64,000 nt of DNA from Myxococcales bacterium (GTDB lineage: Bacteria > Myxococcota_A > Bradymonadia > UBA7976 > UBA1532): the NCBI GenBank assembly GCA_020633465.1, contig JACKDN010000012.1, positions 124,001 through 188,000 on the forward strand. Reading direction: 5' to 3'. The notes under the pieces were generated by a model, which worked only from the letters and a program-made list of their open reading frames with translations, was not told the origin of the DNA and searched no databases. The translations under genes and the position numbers were made by a program. Of this stretch, positions 52,035 to 60,987 are shown in pieces; within the stretch, counting starts at the first letter, position 1, and each line of letters starts with the position of its first letter.

Positions 52035-54563
52035 TCACTGGTTGTTGCACGCGCAGCCGCGCGGCGTGTTGCAGACCTTGTCGCGGGCGATACAGGTGTC
52101 GCCGCAGGCCTTGCCGCGATCACACATGCGGCAGCAGCCCTCGCTGCAGTCGTCGGGTCGGGTGGCCTCGACCGAACACTCGAAGTCGAGATCGCCGTCG
52201 CTGCTGGGGCCATCGCAGGAGTGAGCGCCGGCCTCGCCCCGCAGCGTCAGGCCGCAGCCGACGTTGATGTTGAACCAGCGCAGCTGGATGCACTCGTCGA
52301 CGCGGGCCTGGAAGCCGGCCTCGCCCTTGACGCCGACGCAGTTGCGGCTGGGGTTGCAGGCGGCGCCGGCCCCGAAGCGGCGCTCGACGGTGCCGGTGAC
52401 CGAGCCGTGAGCGTTCAGGCAGTCGAAGCAGCCGACGTGGCGCGACCAGCGCCAGGCGTCGACGTCGAGGCCGCAGCCGCCGGTGCCTTGGACACCCAGG
52501 GAGACGGACGCGTTGACCGACGCGCAGTCGTCGCAGGGGGCGCACTCGGTGGCGTCCCCCGGCTCGTCGAACTGGCCGCCGCCGGACGCGCTGAGCGTGA
52601 CGCCCGCGGTCGCGTTGCAGCCGATCTTCACGCCGAAGGGGCCCTTCTGCCAGGTCTGAGTGGGCAGGCCGAAGGTGCGGGTGACGGTGGCCGAGCCCTC
52701 GATCTCACCGCCCTGCGTGGTGCACTTGATGCCGTCGCAGATCTGCATGCAGGTGCTGTCGTCGCACACCGTGCACTGCTGCTCTTCGACGCTGCCCGAG
52801 CCGCTGAGGGTGGCTTCGACCTCGACGATGCCGAAGGCGGCGCTGGCGGTGCCGCTGGCGCTCACCTCGAGGCTGCCGGTGCAGCCGTTGCCGCAGTGGG
52901 CCTCTTCGCCGCTGCCGCCGAAGGAGGCCTGCAGGCCGACGCCGACGGTGCGCCCCACGAAGGGCAGGCGCACCTTCTTCTGGAAGGGCTCCTTGGGCAC
53001 GGCGAAGTTCGCGCTGAAGGTGGTGCTGACCGGAGGTTCGCAGCCGCAGTCCGGGCCGCAGGCGTCGTAGGCGGCGTCGTGCGCGGCGTCCCAGGCCGCG
53101 TCGTGCGCCGCGTCCCAGGCGGCGTCGTGCGCCGCGTCCCAGGCGGCGTCGTGCGCCGCGTCGAGCGATGCGTCCAGCGCGGCGTCGGTGCTGGCGTCCA
53201 GCGAGCCGTCGAGGCCGGCGTCGGGGCGGCCGCTGTCGGCCATGCCCCCCCTGCCGCCGCCACCCAGGCCGCCGCCGCCGCCCGTGCCGCCGCCGGCGCC
53301 ACCCCGGCCGCCGGCGCCACCCCTGCCGCCCGCGTCGGGGACGCCGCTGTCCAGGTCGGGCGGGCCCGCATCGGGAGGCGGTGCGCCGGCGTCCGGCATC
53401 GGCGCGCCGCCCATGCCGCCATCGCCACCGGCGCCGCCGGTGCCGCCGTAGCCGCCGTAGCCGCCGTATCCGCCGGTGCCGCCGTATCCGCCCGTGCCAC
53501 CGGTACCACCGGGACCGCCGTAGCCGCCCATGCCGCCGTACCCGCCGGCTCCTGCGTCGATCTCGGGCTCCCCACCGTACCCGCCGTACCCGCCGACACC
53601 CGCGTCGAGCTCCGGCGTCCCACCGTACCCACCGTACCCACCGTAGCCGCCGGGCCCGGCGTCGACCGCGGGCGCACCGCCGTATCCGCCGTATCCACCG
53701 TAGCCCCCGACGCCGGCGTCGATCTCGGGCGTCCCGCCGAAGCCACCGTCGCCGCCGTACCCGCCGTACCCGCCGGCCCCCGCGTCGATCGCGGGCTCGC
53801 CGCCGAACCCGCCGAACCCGGCGTACCCGCCGACGCCCGCGTCGACCTCGGGCGTCCCGCCGAAGCCGCCGAAGCCGCCGGCGCCCGCGTCGAAGCCGAA
53901 GGTCGCCGCGCCGGCGCCCTGGCTGGCCGCGTGCGTGCCCTCGACCGGCTCGGCGGCGCTCAGCTGCCGCACCCGCAGCACCAGCCCCGCGCCGGACGCT
54001 CCGTCCACCGTCACGTCGTGCTCGTCGTAGCGCTGCCAGTCGAACACGCCCAGTCCACCGACCGCCGCGTCGAGGCCGTCCGCGCCCGGGCCCCACTGCA
54101 GCGCGCCGCCGTCCGCCGCCACCCACTGCACCAGCCCGCCCGGGCGATGCAGCGCGCCCTCGACGAGGTCGTAGAACCGCCAGGTGGCGACGCGCTCGTG
54201 GGTCTGCAGCCGGGTGTCCTCGAGCCGGGGCGCCGGCGCGCCGCCGCGCGGGCGCAGCCGCACCGTCAGCGCCCACGTGGCGCCGGCCTCGGCGCCCTCG
54301 GTCACCACGACGTGCCCGGTGAGCAGCGCGTCACCGTTCGAGTCCTCGGTCCACTGCCCGTCGATCAACGACAGCGCCGCGTCCCCGTCGCCGAACCCGG
54401 GCACCCACAGCGCGGGCCAGCCGCCCCCGGGATCGCCCACCGGCGCCCCGGCGGCCGCCGCCACCCACAACACCACCGCCGCCCCGATCAGCGCCGCCCC
54501 GCGCCGTCGCCGACGCCCCGCACGCCACCCCGCGGACGCCGGCGCTCCGCCGCACCCAGCCAT
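52035..54563 (-). CDS. Large secreted surface protein with GGYGGYGG and DAAW/DAAH repeats
   Basis: 842 residues. Signal peptide (RRRRRGAALIGAAVVLWVAAAAGA), a beta domain to about residue 200, then about 190 residues of Gly/Tyr/Asp repeats (GYGGYGGYGGTPELDAG). A DAAHDAAW octapeptide repeat follows (about 475-505), and finally a Cys-rich C-terminal domain of about 330 residues (CGNGCTGSLEV, QCTVCDDSTCMQICDGIKC, CCRMCDRGKACGDTC). The repeat types are those of flexible, adhesive or cell-wall proteins. It is first in a two-gene operon with the golvesin-like lipoprotein. A longer in-frame start adds non-signal residues. Confidence 0.85.
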   Translation of the reverse strand: MAGCGGAPASAGWRAGRRRRRGAALIGAAVVLWVAAAAGAPVGDPGGGWPALWVPGFGDGDAALSLIDGQWTEDSNGDALLTGHVVVTEGAEAGATWALTVRLRPRGGAPAPRLEDTRLQTHERVATWRFYDLVEGALHRPGGLVQWVAADGGALQWGPGADGLDAAVGGLGVFDWQRYDEHDVTVDGASGAGLVLRVRQLSAAEPVEGTHAASQGAGAATFGFDAGAGGFGGFGGTPEVDAGVGGYAGFGGFGGEPAIDAGAGGYGGYGGDGGFGGTPEIDAGVGGYGGYGGYGGAPAVDAGPGGYGGYGGYGGTPELDAGVGGYGGYGGEPEIDAGAGGYGGMGGYGGPGGTGGTGGYGGTGGYGGYGGYGGTGGAGGDGGMGGAPMPDAGAPPPDAGPPDLDSGVPDAGGRGGAGGRGGAGGGTGGGGGLGGGGRGGMADSGRPDAGLDGSLDASTDAALDASLDAAHDAAWDAAHDAAWDAAHDAAWDAAHDAAYDACGPDCGCEPPVSTTFSANFAVPKEPFQKKVRLPFVGRTVGVGLQASFGGSGEEAHCGNGCTGSLEVSASGTASAAFGIVEVEATLSGSGSVEEQQCTVCDDSTCMQICDGIKCTTQGGEIEGSATVTRTFGLPTQTWQKGPFGVKIGCNATAGVTLSASGGGQFDEPGDATECAPCDDCASVNASVSLGVQGTGGCGLDVDAWRWSRHVGCFDCLNAHGSVTGTVERRFGAGAACNPSRNCVGVKGEAGFQARVDECIQLRWFNINVGCGLTLRGEAGAHSCDGPSSDGDLDFECSVEATRPDDCSEGCCRMCDRGKACGDTCIARDKVCNTPRGCACNNQ
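53074..53160. repeat. 24-bp tandem repeat (DAAHDAAW)
   Basis: Three 24-bp units (53074, 53098, 53122) and a 15-bp partial copy encode alternating Asp-Ala-Ala-Trp and Asp-Ala-Ala-His. Units 2 and 3 are identical and unit 1 differs at two bases, so the array is young and likely variable. Confidence 0.93.
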
Positions 54564-54679
54564 GAGATGTCCCCCGTGGTCCCCACCGCCCGCTCGCGGC
54601 ACAGGGAAGACCCCGCACAGCGCGCCCTTGTCTCGCCGACGCCCCACGTAAGCGCAACGCCGTGCTGTCGGCGTCCCGC

Positions 54680-55852
54680 TCAGCCGCCGTCGAAGATGCG
54701 CCGCAGGTCCAGCCCGGGGATGGCGTAGGGGTTGCCCGCAAGCAGGCGGTGCACCGCGCGCGTGAGCCCCGCGTCGATCTCCGAGCGCGCGAAGCCCTCG
54801 ACGATCTCGGCGTCGAGGTCGGGCGAGTTGGACGCCATGTGCAGCGCCGCCTGACCCGGCACGCCGCGCGACGCGAGCTGCGCCGCCGCGCCCAGCAGCC
54901 GCAGCAGCGACTCGGCGCCGGCCGCCGACTGCGCCGAGCCGACCAGGTCGAACTGCCCGATCTGCACGTTGCCGCCCGCGTCGATGCTGACCGACCGGAT
55001 GATCGCCAGCGTCTCGCCGCCCTTGAACAGCTGGAACTCACCGTCGGTGATCTGCACGTTGCGCAGGTTCACCGCTTCGGCGCGCCCCTGGTCGTCGCGC
55101 GCCGCCGTGATGTCGGCCACCGATCCCGAGCCCTGCGCGCGGACCGTGAACTGCGAGCCGCCCGGCACGCGCACGCCCTTGTCGCCGCTGGTCTGCTGGA
55201 AGGGCGCCAGCATGCGCAGCGTCGCCCCGCCGGCCACGTTCTGCAGATCGCCCGCGTCCAGCTCGCTCTCGCCGCCGCCGCCGGGCAGGGCCTCGAAGTT
55301 GGCCTGGATGGCCGCCAGCGTGCCCGCCAGGTTGGCGTCGGTGAAGGGATCGTAGCCGCCCGCGCCCATCGGCGTGCCGGCGATGCCCTGCGCCACCAGG
55401 GCGCCGATCTCGCTGCGCGCGTTCTCGCTGTAATCGAGGAAGCCTTCGCCCAGGCCGCTGACCAGGCTGACGTCGACGCTGATCGCGCCCGACGCGAAGT
55501 CGACCGTCAGGCCGTAGAACTCCATGTTCTGCGCCGGCCACATCGCGTCGATCAGGATGGGGCTGGACGGGAAGATCTGCAGCGACTCGCGCGACGCCTT
55601 CAGCGTGATCGTCGTGCCCCACGTCGTGCGCAGCTCGCGCGAGGTCGACGAGCTGAGCACGACGCCCGCGCCCAGCTGGAAGGACGCGAACACGTCCACG
55701 AACTCGACCTGGGGATCCTGCAGCTCGCTGCTCTGACCCGTGGCGGCGTCGCCACCTTGGCCGAGGGCGGGGTCGAGCCCCAGATCGCGCTCGCTGGTGG
55801 TCGTGGTGCCTTGCTGTGGCTGGCGCTCGGCCTGCTCGTGGCCACCGGGCAT
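54680..55852 (-). CDS. Unrecognised 390-residue protein
   Basis: The ATG at 55852 has GGAGG six nt upstream. No signal peptide or membrane segment is visible. The first 45 residues are polar and disordered (TTTTSERDLGLDPALGQGGD), followed by a beta-rich domain (VFASFQLGAGVVLSSSTSRE, TVDFASGAISVDVSLVSGLG), a central Gln/Gly-rich part and helical repeats with ALHMASNSPDLDAEIVEGF. The rest resembles hypotheticals of the same phylum; no family assigned. It is divergent from the GNAT fusion gene. Confidence 0.75.
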   Translation of the reverse strand: MPGGHEQAERQPQQGTTTTSERDLGLDPALGQGGDAATGQSSELQDPQVEFVDVFASFQLGAGVVLSSSTSRELRTTWGTTITLKASRESLQIFPSSPILIDAMWPAQNMEFYGLTVDFASGAISVDVSLVSGLGEGFLDYSENARSEIGALVAQGIAGTPMGAGGYDPFTDANLAGTLAAIQANFEALPGGGGESELDAGDLQNVAGGATLRMLAPFQQTSGDKGVRVPGGSQFTVRAQGSGSVADITAARDDQGRAEAVNLRNVQITDGEFQLFKGGETLAIIRSVSIDAGGNVQIGQFDLVGSAQSAAGAESLLRLLGAAAQLASRGVPGQAALHMASNSPDLDAEIVEGFARSEIDAGLTRAVHRLLAGNPYAIPGLDLRRIFDGG

Positions 55853-56049
55853 GTCGGCCTCCGGGGTGTGACGGTGCAGCGTAGCGGCACGCGCGCCCGC
55901 GGTACAGGGCGGCGTGCGCTGGCACCGGCATGCCAGACCGGCCGTACGCCGATCGGTCGCGGCGATGGGCGCCGCCGGCCGCCGATCGCAGCACCCGCGC
56001 AGCGGACTTCGACCGCCGAGACGTCGCGCGACTTGAGAGGAACGCGCCG

Positions 56050-57075
56050 ATGCGCGACGCTCCTGCCATGCCGTCCCGCGCCCCCACGTCGAAGCGGCTG
56101 ACCTACGAGCGGCTGACCTCGGCCGATCTGGGGGTGTTTCATCAGCTGGTCGTCGACCCCCACGTGCGCCGCTACCTGATGGACGGCCAGGTCATGACCG
56201 CCACCTGGACGTCCGAGGCCATCGGCGAGAGCGACGCGCTGTTCGCTGCGCGCGGCGTGGGGCTGTGGCTCCTGCGCGAGGGCGACGCGGTCGTGGGCTT
56301 CGCCGGCTTCCGGGTGTTCCCCGAGATGTCGCCCGAACCCCAGCTCATCTACGGGCTGCGCGAGGCGGCGACCGGCCGCGGCCTGGCCACCGAGGCCGCC
56401 GAGGCGTGCCTGCGCTTCGCCGCGTGGCCGACGGTGCTGGCGGCGGTGGACGCGCCCAACGGCGCGTCGACCCGGGTGCTCGAGAAGCTGGGCTTCGTCC
56501 ACGCCGGGCGCGTGGACGGCGCCTTCGGTGACACCTGGCTGATGCGGTTGGGTCAGCGCATCCAGCGGACGGTGAGCCACACCTGGGACGGGCGGCCGGT
56601 GGGCACCGACGAGCGCGTCGACGTCACGTTGTGGACGGCGCCGGGCGCGCTGCACGTCGAGGTGGACGCGCCCTTTCACGGCGATCCGCCGCCGCCGCCG
56701 GGCGCCGATCTGTGGAACCACGAGGTGGTCGAGGTGTTCCTGCTCGGCCGCGACGCGCGCTACCTGGAGATCGAGCTGGGGCCGCACGGCGACACGCGCG
56801 TGCTCACGTTGAGCGGCGTGCGGGCGGTCGAGCGCGACCACCTCGAGATCGAGTTCGAGGCGCGGCGGGCGGACGGGCGGTGGCGGGGGCACGCGGTGGT
56901 GGACGCGGCGCTGCTGCCGCCGGGGCTGGCGCGGCTGAACGTGTACGCCATCCACGGGGTGGGCGACGCGCGGCGCTACCTGGCGTGCCACCCGGTGCCC
57001 GGTGAGGCGCCGGACTTTCACCGCCTGGAGCACTTCGGCCCCTGGACGGATCAGGCGTCGGGCGGGGGCGCCTGA
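56050..57075 (+). CDS. GNAT acetyltransferase fused to a UPF0462 (C4orf33-like, CBM9/DOMON-like) domain
   Basis: 341 residues. The first half (about 15-165) is a RimJ-type GNAT: LTSADLGVFHQLVVDPHVRR, YGLREAATGRGLATEAAEAC (acetyl-CoA loop) and VLEKLGFVHAGRVDG. The second half (about 172-335) reads VSHTWDGRPV, VDAPFHGDPPPPPGADLWNH, EVVEVFLLGRDARYLEIELG, LNVYAIHG and PDFHRLEHFGPW. This agrees closely with UPF0462, a CBM9-like beta sandwich known from animals (human C4orf33) and bacteria. The fusion is unusual; a tethered acetyltransferase acting on a glycan or sugar-binding partner is inference. GAGAGG is nine nt before the ATG. Its 3' end overlaps the convergent flippase gene by 25 bp. Confidence 0.88.
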   Translation: MRDAPAMPSRAPTSKRLTYERLTSADLGVFHQLVVDPHVRRYLMDGQVMTATWTSEAIGESDALFAARGVGLWLLREGDAVVGFAGFRVFPEMSPEPQLIYGLREAATGRGLATEAAEACLRFAAWPTVLAAVDAPNGASTRVLEKLGFVHAGRVDGAFGDTWLMRLGQRIQRTVSHTWDGRPVGTDERVDVTLWTAPGALHVEVDAPFHGDPPPPPGADLWNHEVVEVFLLGRDARYLEIELGPHGDTRVLTLSGVRAVERDHLEIEFEARRADGRWRGHAVVDAALLPPGLARLNVYAIHGVGDARRYLACHPVPGEAPDFHRLEHFGPWTDQASGGGA

Positions 57076-58535
57076 CGCCCGCGGCGGCGCAGGAAGTCGA
57101 GCAGCTGGCGCGGGGTGGCCAGGCCGGTCTGGCGGTAGACGACGATCACCCCCAGCCCGTAGGCGGCCCCCATCACCACCAGGCGAACCAGGTCCGGGGC
57201 CTCCAACCAGGCGCCGAGCGCGAACACCGGCGCCGCCGGCAGGCCCGCGGCGAGCAGCGACTTGCCGACGTGCCCCCAGTCGACCAGCGCGCGGGGCGTC
57301 GTCTTCAGCACGCGCGCCATGGGGAACAGCAACGTGCCGGCCACCGCGTAGACCGCGATGCAGGTGGCCCAGGCGGCGCCGTTCGCGCCGAACAGCCACA
57401 CCATCAGCCACGACAGGGCGACGTTGACCACCAGGCCCACCAGCGCCGAGAGGGTGACGTAGCGGGTGTTGTCGGTGGCCATCAGGACGCTGCCGTAGAC
57501 GGCCGAGCGCAGGGGCAGCATCAGGGCGTAGATGCGCAGGGGGACGCTGCTGTCTGTGTAGCGGGCCGAGAAGACGACGGTCATCAGCTCGTCGCCGAGC
57601 AGCAGCACGACGAACATGACCGGGGTGAGGATGAGCAGCGCCTTGTTCATCGCGCGCTGCCACAGCGAGACGATCTGGTCGAGGCGGTCGGTCTTGTAGA
57701 AGACCGTCAGCTGGGGGATGACCACCGCGGTGATGGCGCCGGTGACGATGTCGATCAGCGGCACCTCCATGGCGCCGGTGACGTAGACGGCGAAGTCCTC
57801 GGTGCTGCACATCGACGAGACGATGAACTTGTCGAACTGCAGCGACAGGACGCCGAGCAGGCTGGCGAGGCCGAGGGGGATGCCGAAGCGCAGCTGCTGG
57901 GCCATGCCGGCCTGCGTCGGGCGGCCCGCGCCGCCGACGGCGCGCAGCATGAGGACGATGGCCGGGACGCCGACGACGGCGGACCAGAGCGCGTTTGCGG
58001 CCACGGTGGCGCGGGCGGTGGGGCTGATCACCGCCGCGACGATGACCGTCACCACCAGCAGCAGGCGCGACGCCACGTTGTAGAGCACCAGCTTGCGCAC
58101 CTTGTCGACCGCCATCAGGCAGGCGCTGACCGCCTGCTGCGGGAAGAAGAACAGGGCGTAGGGGACGAGCAGCCACAGCAGGGGCGAGACGGCCGGGTTG
58201 TCGAAGCGATCGGCGACCAGATCGCCGAGGCCGACCGCGATGCCGAGCCCGAACAGGGCGCCGCCCAGGGTGAGGACGGCCAGGTTGTCGAGCAGGACGC
58301 CGCGGGGGCGGGTCGTCTCGCCGGGCAGGAAGTAGTAGAGGGCCTTGGGGACGCCCATCATCAGGACGGGCGACACCATGGCGAAGACGAGCAGCACCTG
58401 CCGGTGGGTGCCGTACTCCTCGACCGGCAGCAGGCGGGTGAGCGTGGCGGTCGCCAGCAGGGTCGAGATGGCGGTGAGCAGCTTGCCCGAGGCCAGCAGC
58501 AGCGCCTTGACGGTGAGGGAGAGCGGGCGGCTCAA
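57051..58535 (-). CDS. Wzx-type polysaccharide flippase
   Basis: 494 residues with about 14 transmembrane helices, of the polysaccharide transport (PST)/MATE-like superfamily. Typical features are the start VKALLLASGKLLTAISTLLA, LTRLLPVEEYGTHRQVLLVF, DKFIVSSMCSTEDFAVYVTG after helix 7, and a short cytoplasmic tail RRRGRQAPPPDA. It would export lipid-linked oligosaccharide units for surface polysaccharide. It is 31 nt downstream of the methyltransferase gene. No glycosyltransferases are in the window, so it may serve a distant locus. Confidence 0.92.
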   Translation of the reverse strand: MSRPLSLTVKALLLASGKLLTAISTLLATATLTRLLPVEEYGTHRQVLLVFAMVSPVLMMGVPKALYYFLPGETTRPRGVLLDNLAVLTLGGALFGLGIAVGLGDLVADRFDNPAVSPLLWLLVPYALFFFPQQAVSACLMAVDKVRKLVLYNVASRLLLVVTVIVAAVISPTARATVAANALWSAVVGVPAIVLMLRAVGGAGRPTQAGMAQQLRFGIPLGLASLLGVLSLQFDKFIVSSMCSTEDFAVYVTGAMEVPLIDIVTGAITAVVIPQLTVFYKTDRLDQIVSLWQRAMNKALLILTPVMFVVLLLGDELMTVVFSARYTDSSVPLRIYALMLPLRSAVYGSVLMATDNTRYVTLSALVGLVVNVALSWLMVWLFGANGAAWATCIAVYAVAGTLLFPMARVLKTTPRALVDWGHVGKSLLAAGLPAAPVFALGAWLEAPDLVRLVVMGAAYGLGVIVVYRQTGLATPRQLLDFLRRRGRQAPPPDA

Positions 58536-58566
58536 CGCGGTGCGGCCTCCGGGGGCGCGGCCGATC

Positions 58567-59226
58567 TCAGCCGGCGCGCACGCCTTCCATCAGGAAGAGG
58601 ATGTTGCCGCGCTCGGTCTTGCGGATCGGGTCGACGGTCAGGCCCTCGAAGAAGCGGCCGTAGCGGGCGCGCACGGCGTCCACGTCGTCGAAGTGCCGCA
58701 CGTGCGAGACGTAGGGGAAGTTGGGCACCGTGGCGATGACGCGGGTGCCGGCGGGGATGCGCTCGAGGACGTCGAGTTCGCGCTCGACGTGCTCGAGGAA
58801 CTCGGTGGTCACCAGCGTGTCGTAGCGCTGCGTCTCGATGGCCCTCGAGGCGAAGATGTCGCAGTGCTCGAAGGTGAAGGCGGGCACCGTGCGCTGGGCG
58901 CGCTCGACGCCCACGCGGCTGAGGTCGACGCCGTGGTAGGCCTCGACGAGCCGCGCGTCGAACAGCGCGTGGGCGAACTGGCCGGGGCCGCAGCCGATGT
59001 CGAGCACGCGCTTCGAGCCGGCGCGCCGGATGCGGTCGATGACCACGGTCCAGACGGCGTAGTACTCCGAGCGCGTGTAGTGCACGTGGTACGACTCGAC
59101 GTGCTCGAAGGCGTCGTCGTAGAAGGACTGCGGCTTCTCGCCGTGGGCGGCGGCGGGGCCGCCCTGCAGGCGGCGTAGGACGCGCCCGGCCAGGCGGCGG
59201 GCGCGACGGACGACAGCGGGGCGCAT
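58567..59226 (-). CDS. Class I SAM-dependent methyltransferase
   Basis: 219 residues. The SAM-binding motif I is RVLDIGCGPGQFAHALF, motif II lies around FTFEHCDIFASRAI, and post-motif EFLEHVERELDVLERI resembles UbiG/small-molecule methyltransferases. HGEKPQSFYDDAFEHVESYH at the N-terminus is often seen in polysaccharide-associated members. The ATG at 59226 has GGAGG five nt upstream, and upstream frame extension is shadow. Co-transcribed with the flippase, so a sugar or lipid-carrier substrate is plausible. Confidence 0.9.
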   Translation of the reverse strand: MRPAVVRRARRLAGRVLRRLQGGPAAAHGEKPQSFYDDAFEHVESYHVHYTRSEYYAVWTVVIDRIRRAGSKRVLDIGCGPGQFAHALFDARLVEAYHGVDLSRVGVERAQRTVPAFTFEHCDIFASRAIETQRYDTLVTTEFLEHVERELDVLERIPAGTRVIATVPNFPYVSHVRHFDDVDAVRARYGRFFEGLTVDPIRKTERGNILFLMEGVRAG

Positions 59227-59317
59227 CGACACCTCCAAGCGGGTGCGCAGGGTAGTGCATAGACCCCGCCGAGGGAACCGCGGACCCAGCCCACGTGCCG
59301 GTCGCCCCCCGCGGGGT

Positions 59318-59437
59318 CGTGGTCGTCGTCGATTCGGCCCCGAAGCGCCCCGGTCGTCCGCCGAGCGTCCGCCGACGCAGCCGGGTTCGACCGATCGTCG
59401 GCGGGCTCCGATCAGGTCGGCCACGACGACGACCACG
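59318..59437. repeat. 14-bp inverted repeat upstream of the frameshifted lipoprotein
   Basis: CGTGGTCGTCGTCG at 59318-59331 and its exact complement at 59424-59437 enclose 92 bp without a gene, in the divergent region between the methyltransferase and the lipoprotein gene. It could pair in RNA or be a trace of an element; trinucleotide composition makes chance matches easier here. Confidence 0.45.
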
Positions 59438-59507
59438 ACGGGTGGGTCGGGGCCGCTCGGCGTTCGGCCGCTTGTGTCCCAACCGGGCGGGGCGGCATCC
59501 TGCGCCG

Positions 59508-60889
59508 ATGCGATACTTCATCTTTCCGCTGTCGATGTGTCTCTTCGTGTTCGCGGGCTGCACCGAGGACGCCGACGACGATCTCGCGCCGCTGCCCGAC
59601 TTCGCGGTGCGGCCGCCGCGGGACGCGGGCTTCCAGTCGCGGGACGCCGACCCGACGCGCCGCGACGCCGCGCTGGGCCCCGACGCGGGCGCGCCCGGCG
59701 CGGACGCCGCCGCGGTGCCCCGGCTGGACGCTGGCGGGCGCGACGGGCGCCCCCGGACCGGACGCCGCGCCGCCCGGCCGCGACGCGGCGACCCCGGAGC
59801 CGACGCGGCCGGCCCGCGCCTGGACGCCGCCCCGCCTCGCCCGACATGGCGCCGCCCGAGCCGGGCGTCGAGGTGTGCAACGGGCGCGACGACGACGGCG
59901 ACGGGCAGTCGGACGAGGGCTTCGACGTCGGCGAGGTGTGCGTCGCCGGGCAGGGCCTCTGCCGCGAGGAGGGCGTGCTGTTCTGCGCGGTCGACGGCAC
60001 CGCGCGCTGCTCGGCGCAGGCCCCGCTGGTCGGTCCCGAGCGCTGCAACGACGCCGACGACGACTGCGACGGGCGGGTCGACGAGGAGCTCGAGAGCCTC
60101 GGCGCGTGCAGCGCCGGCGAGGGCGCGTGCGCCGCGATGGGCCGGCAGGCCTGCGTCGACGGCGCGACGACCTGCGACGCGACCCCCGGCGCGCCCGGCG
60201 TCGAGACCTGCGACGGCACCGACGAGGACTGCGACGGGCGCGTCGACGAGGGCGTCGCGGGCTGCGCCACCCTGGGCGGCAGCTGGCGGTGGGACGTCAC
60301 CGACCGCGAGGGCGGCAGCTTCCCGACGCTGGCGGCGCTGGCCGAGGTCGACGGTGAGATCACCGGGCTGGCCATCGACACCTACGGGCTGGCCGACGTC
60401 GAGGGCACCGTGGACGGCGCGACGCGGCGCTTCGACCTGGTGAAGACCTACCGCGAGGGGGTCAGCGAGGGCGCGGCCTTCCGCTACACCGGCACGGTGG
60501 ACGGCGACGCGCTGAGCGGCACGTGGATGCAGGTGGGCGGCGACGATCCGCCCATCCCGCTGCGCGGCGACCGCGGCACGGCGATCGCGCCGCTGGCGGT
60601 GGCCGGCGCGTGGGTGTTCCGGCCGGACTTCGACGACAACCCGGGGGCGATGCAGCTGGTGGTCGGCCCCGAGGGGCGGGTGACCGGGACGATGCGCGAC
60701 CGCGTGGGCGACTCGACGGTCGAGGGGGTGCTCGACCGCGGCGCCGGGGCGCTGTGGTTCCGCAAGCTGTACGACGGCGGCAGCGACTTCTGGTACCGCG
60801 CCGACGCCAGCGGGGCGTCGATCGAGCAGGGCACCTACAGCGACGACAGCGACAGCGGCGTACGCGGGGTGTGGCGGGCGGAGCGGTAG
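59508..60889 (+). pseudogene. Lipoprotein with MopE-type Cys/Asp motifs, frameshifted in the linker
   Basis: The ATG at 59508 begins a good signal peptide with lipobox VFAGC (Cys17) and an Asp/Ala linker, but the frame is lost between about 59735 and 59840. DAA-type linker sequence can be followed from one frame to a second and back, and the mature part (VCNGRDDDGDGQSDEGF, RCNDADDDCDGRVDE, TCDGTDEDCDGRVDEG and a C-terminal beta domain ending GVRGVWRAER) is read in the third frame. Three MopE-like motifs suggest metal binding. Runs of C and G at the shifts make sequencing error as likely as true inactivation. The C-terminal part is intact to a normal stop at 60889. Confidence 0.75.
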
Positions 60890-60934
60890 GGGGGGCCGCT
60901 GCGGGGCGGTCCGGGGCGCTCAGCGATCGGGCAG

Positions 60935-60970
60935 GGTCGAGGTCGAGGTCAAGGTCAAGGTCAAGGTCAA
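60935..60970. repeat. (GGTCGA)2(GGTCAA)4 hexanucleotide array
   Basis: Six perfect hexamers between convergent genes. GGTCAA is the complement of the TTGACC unit at 22485. It ends just before the aldehyde dehydrogenase stop. Confidence 0.95.
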
Positions 60971-60987
60971 GGGGCCGCTTCGCGGCG

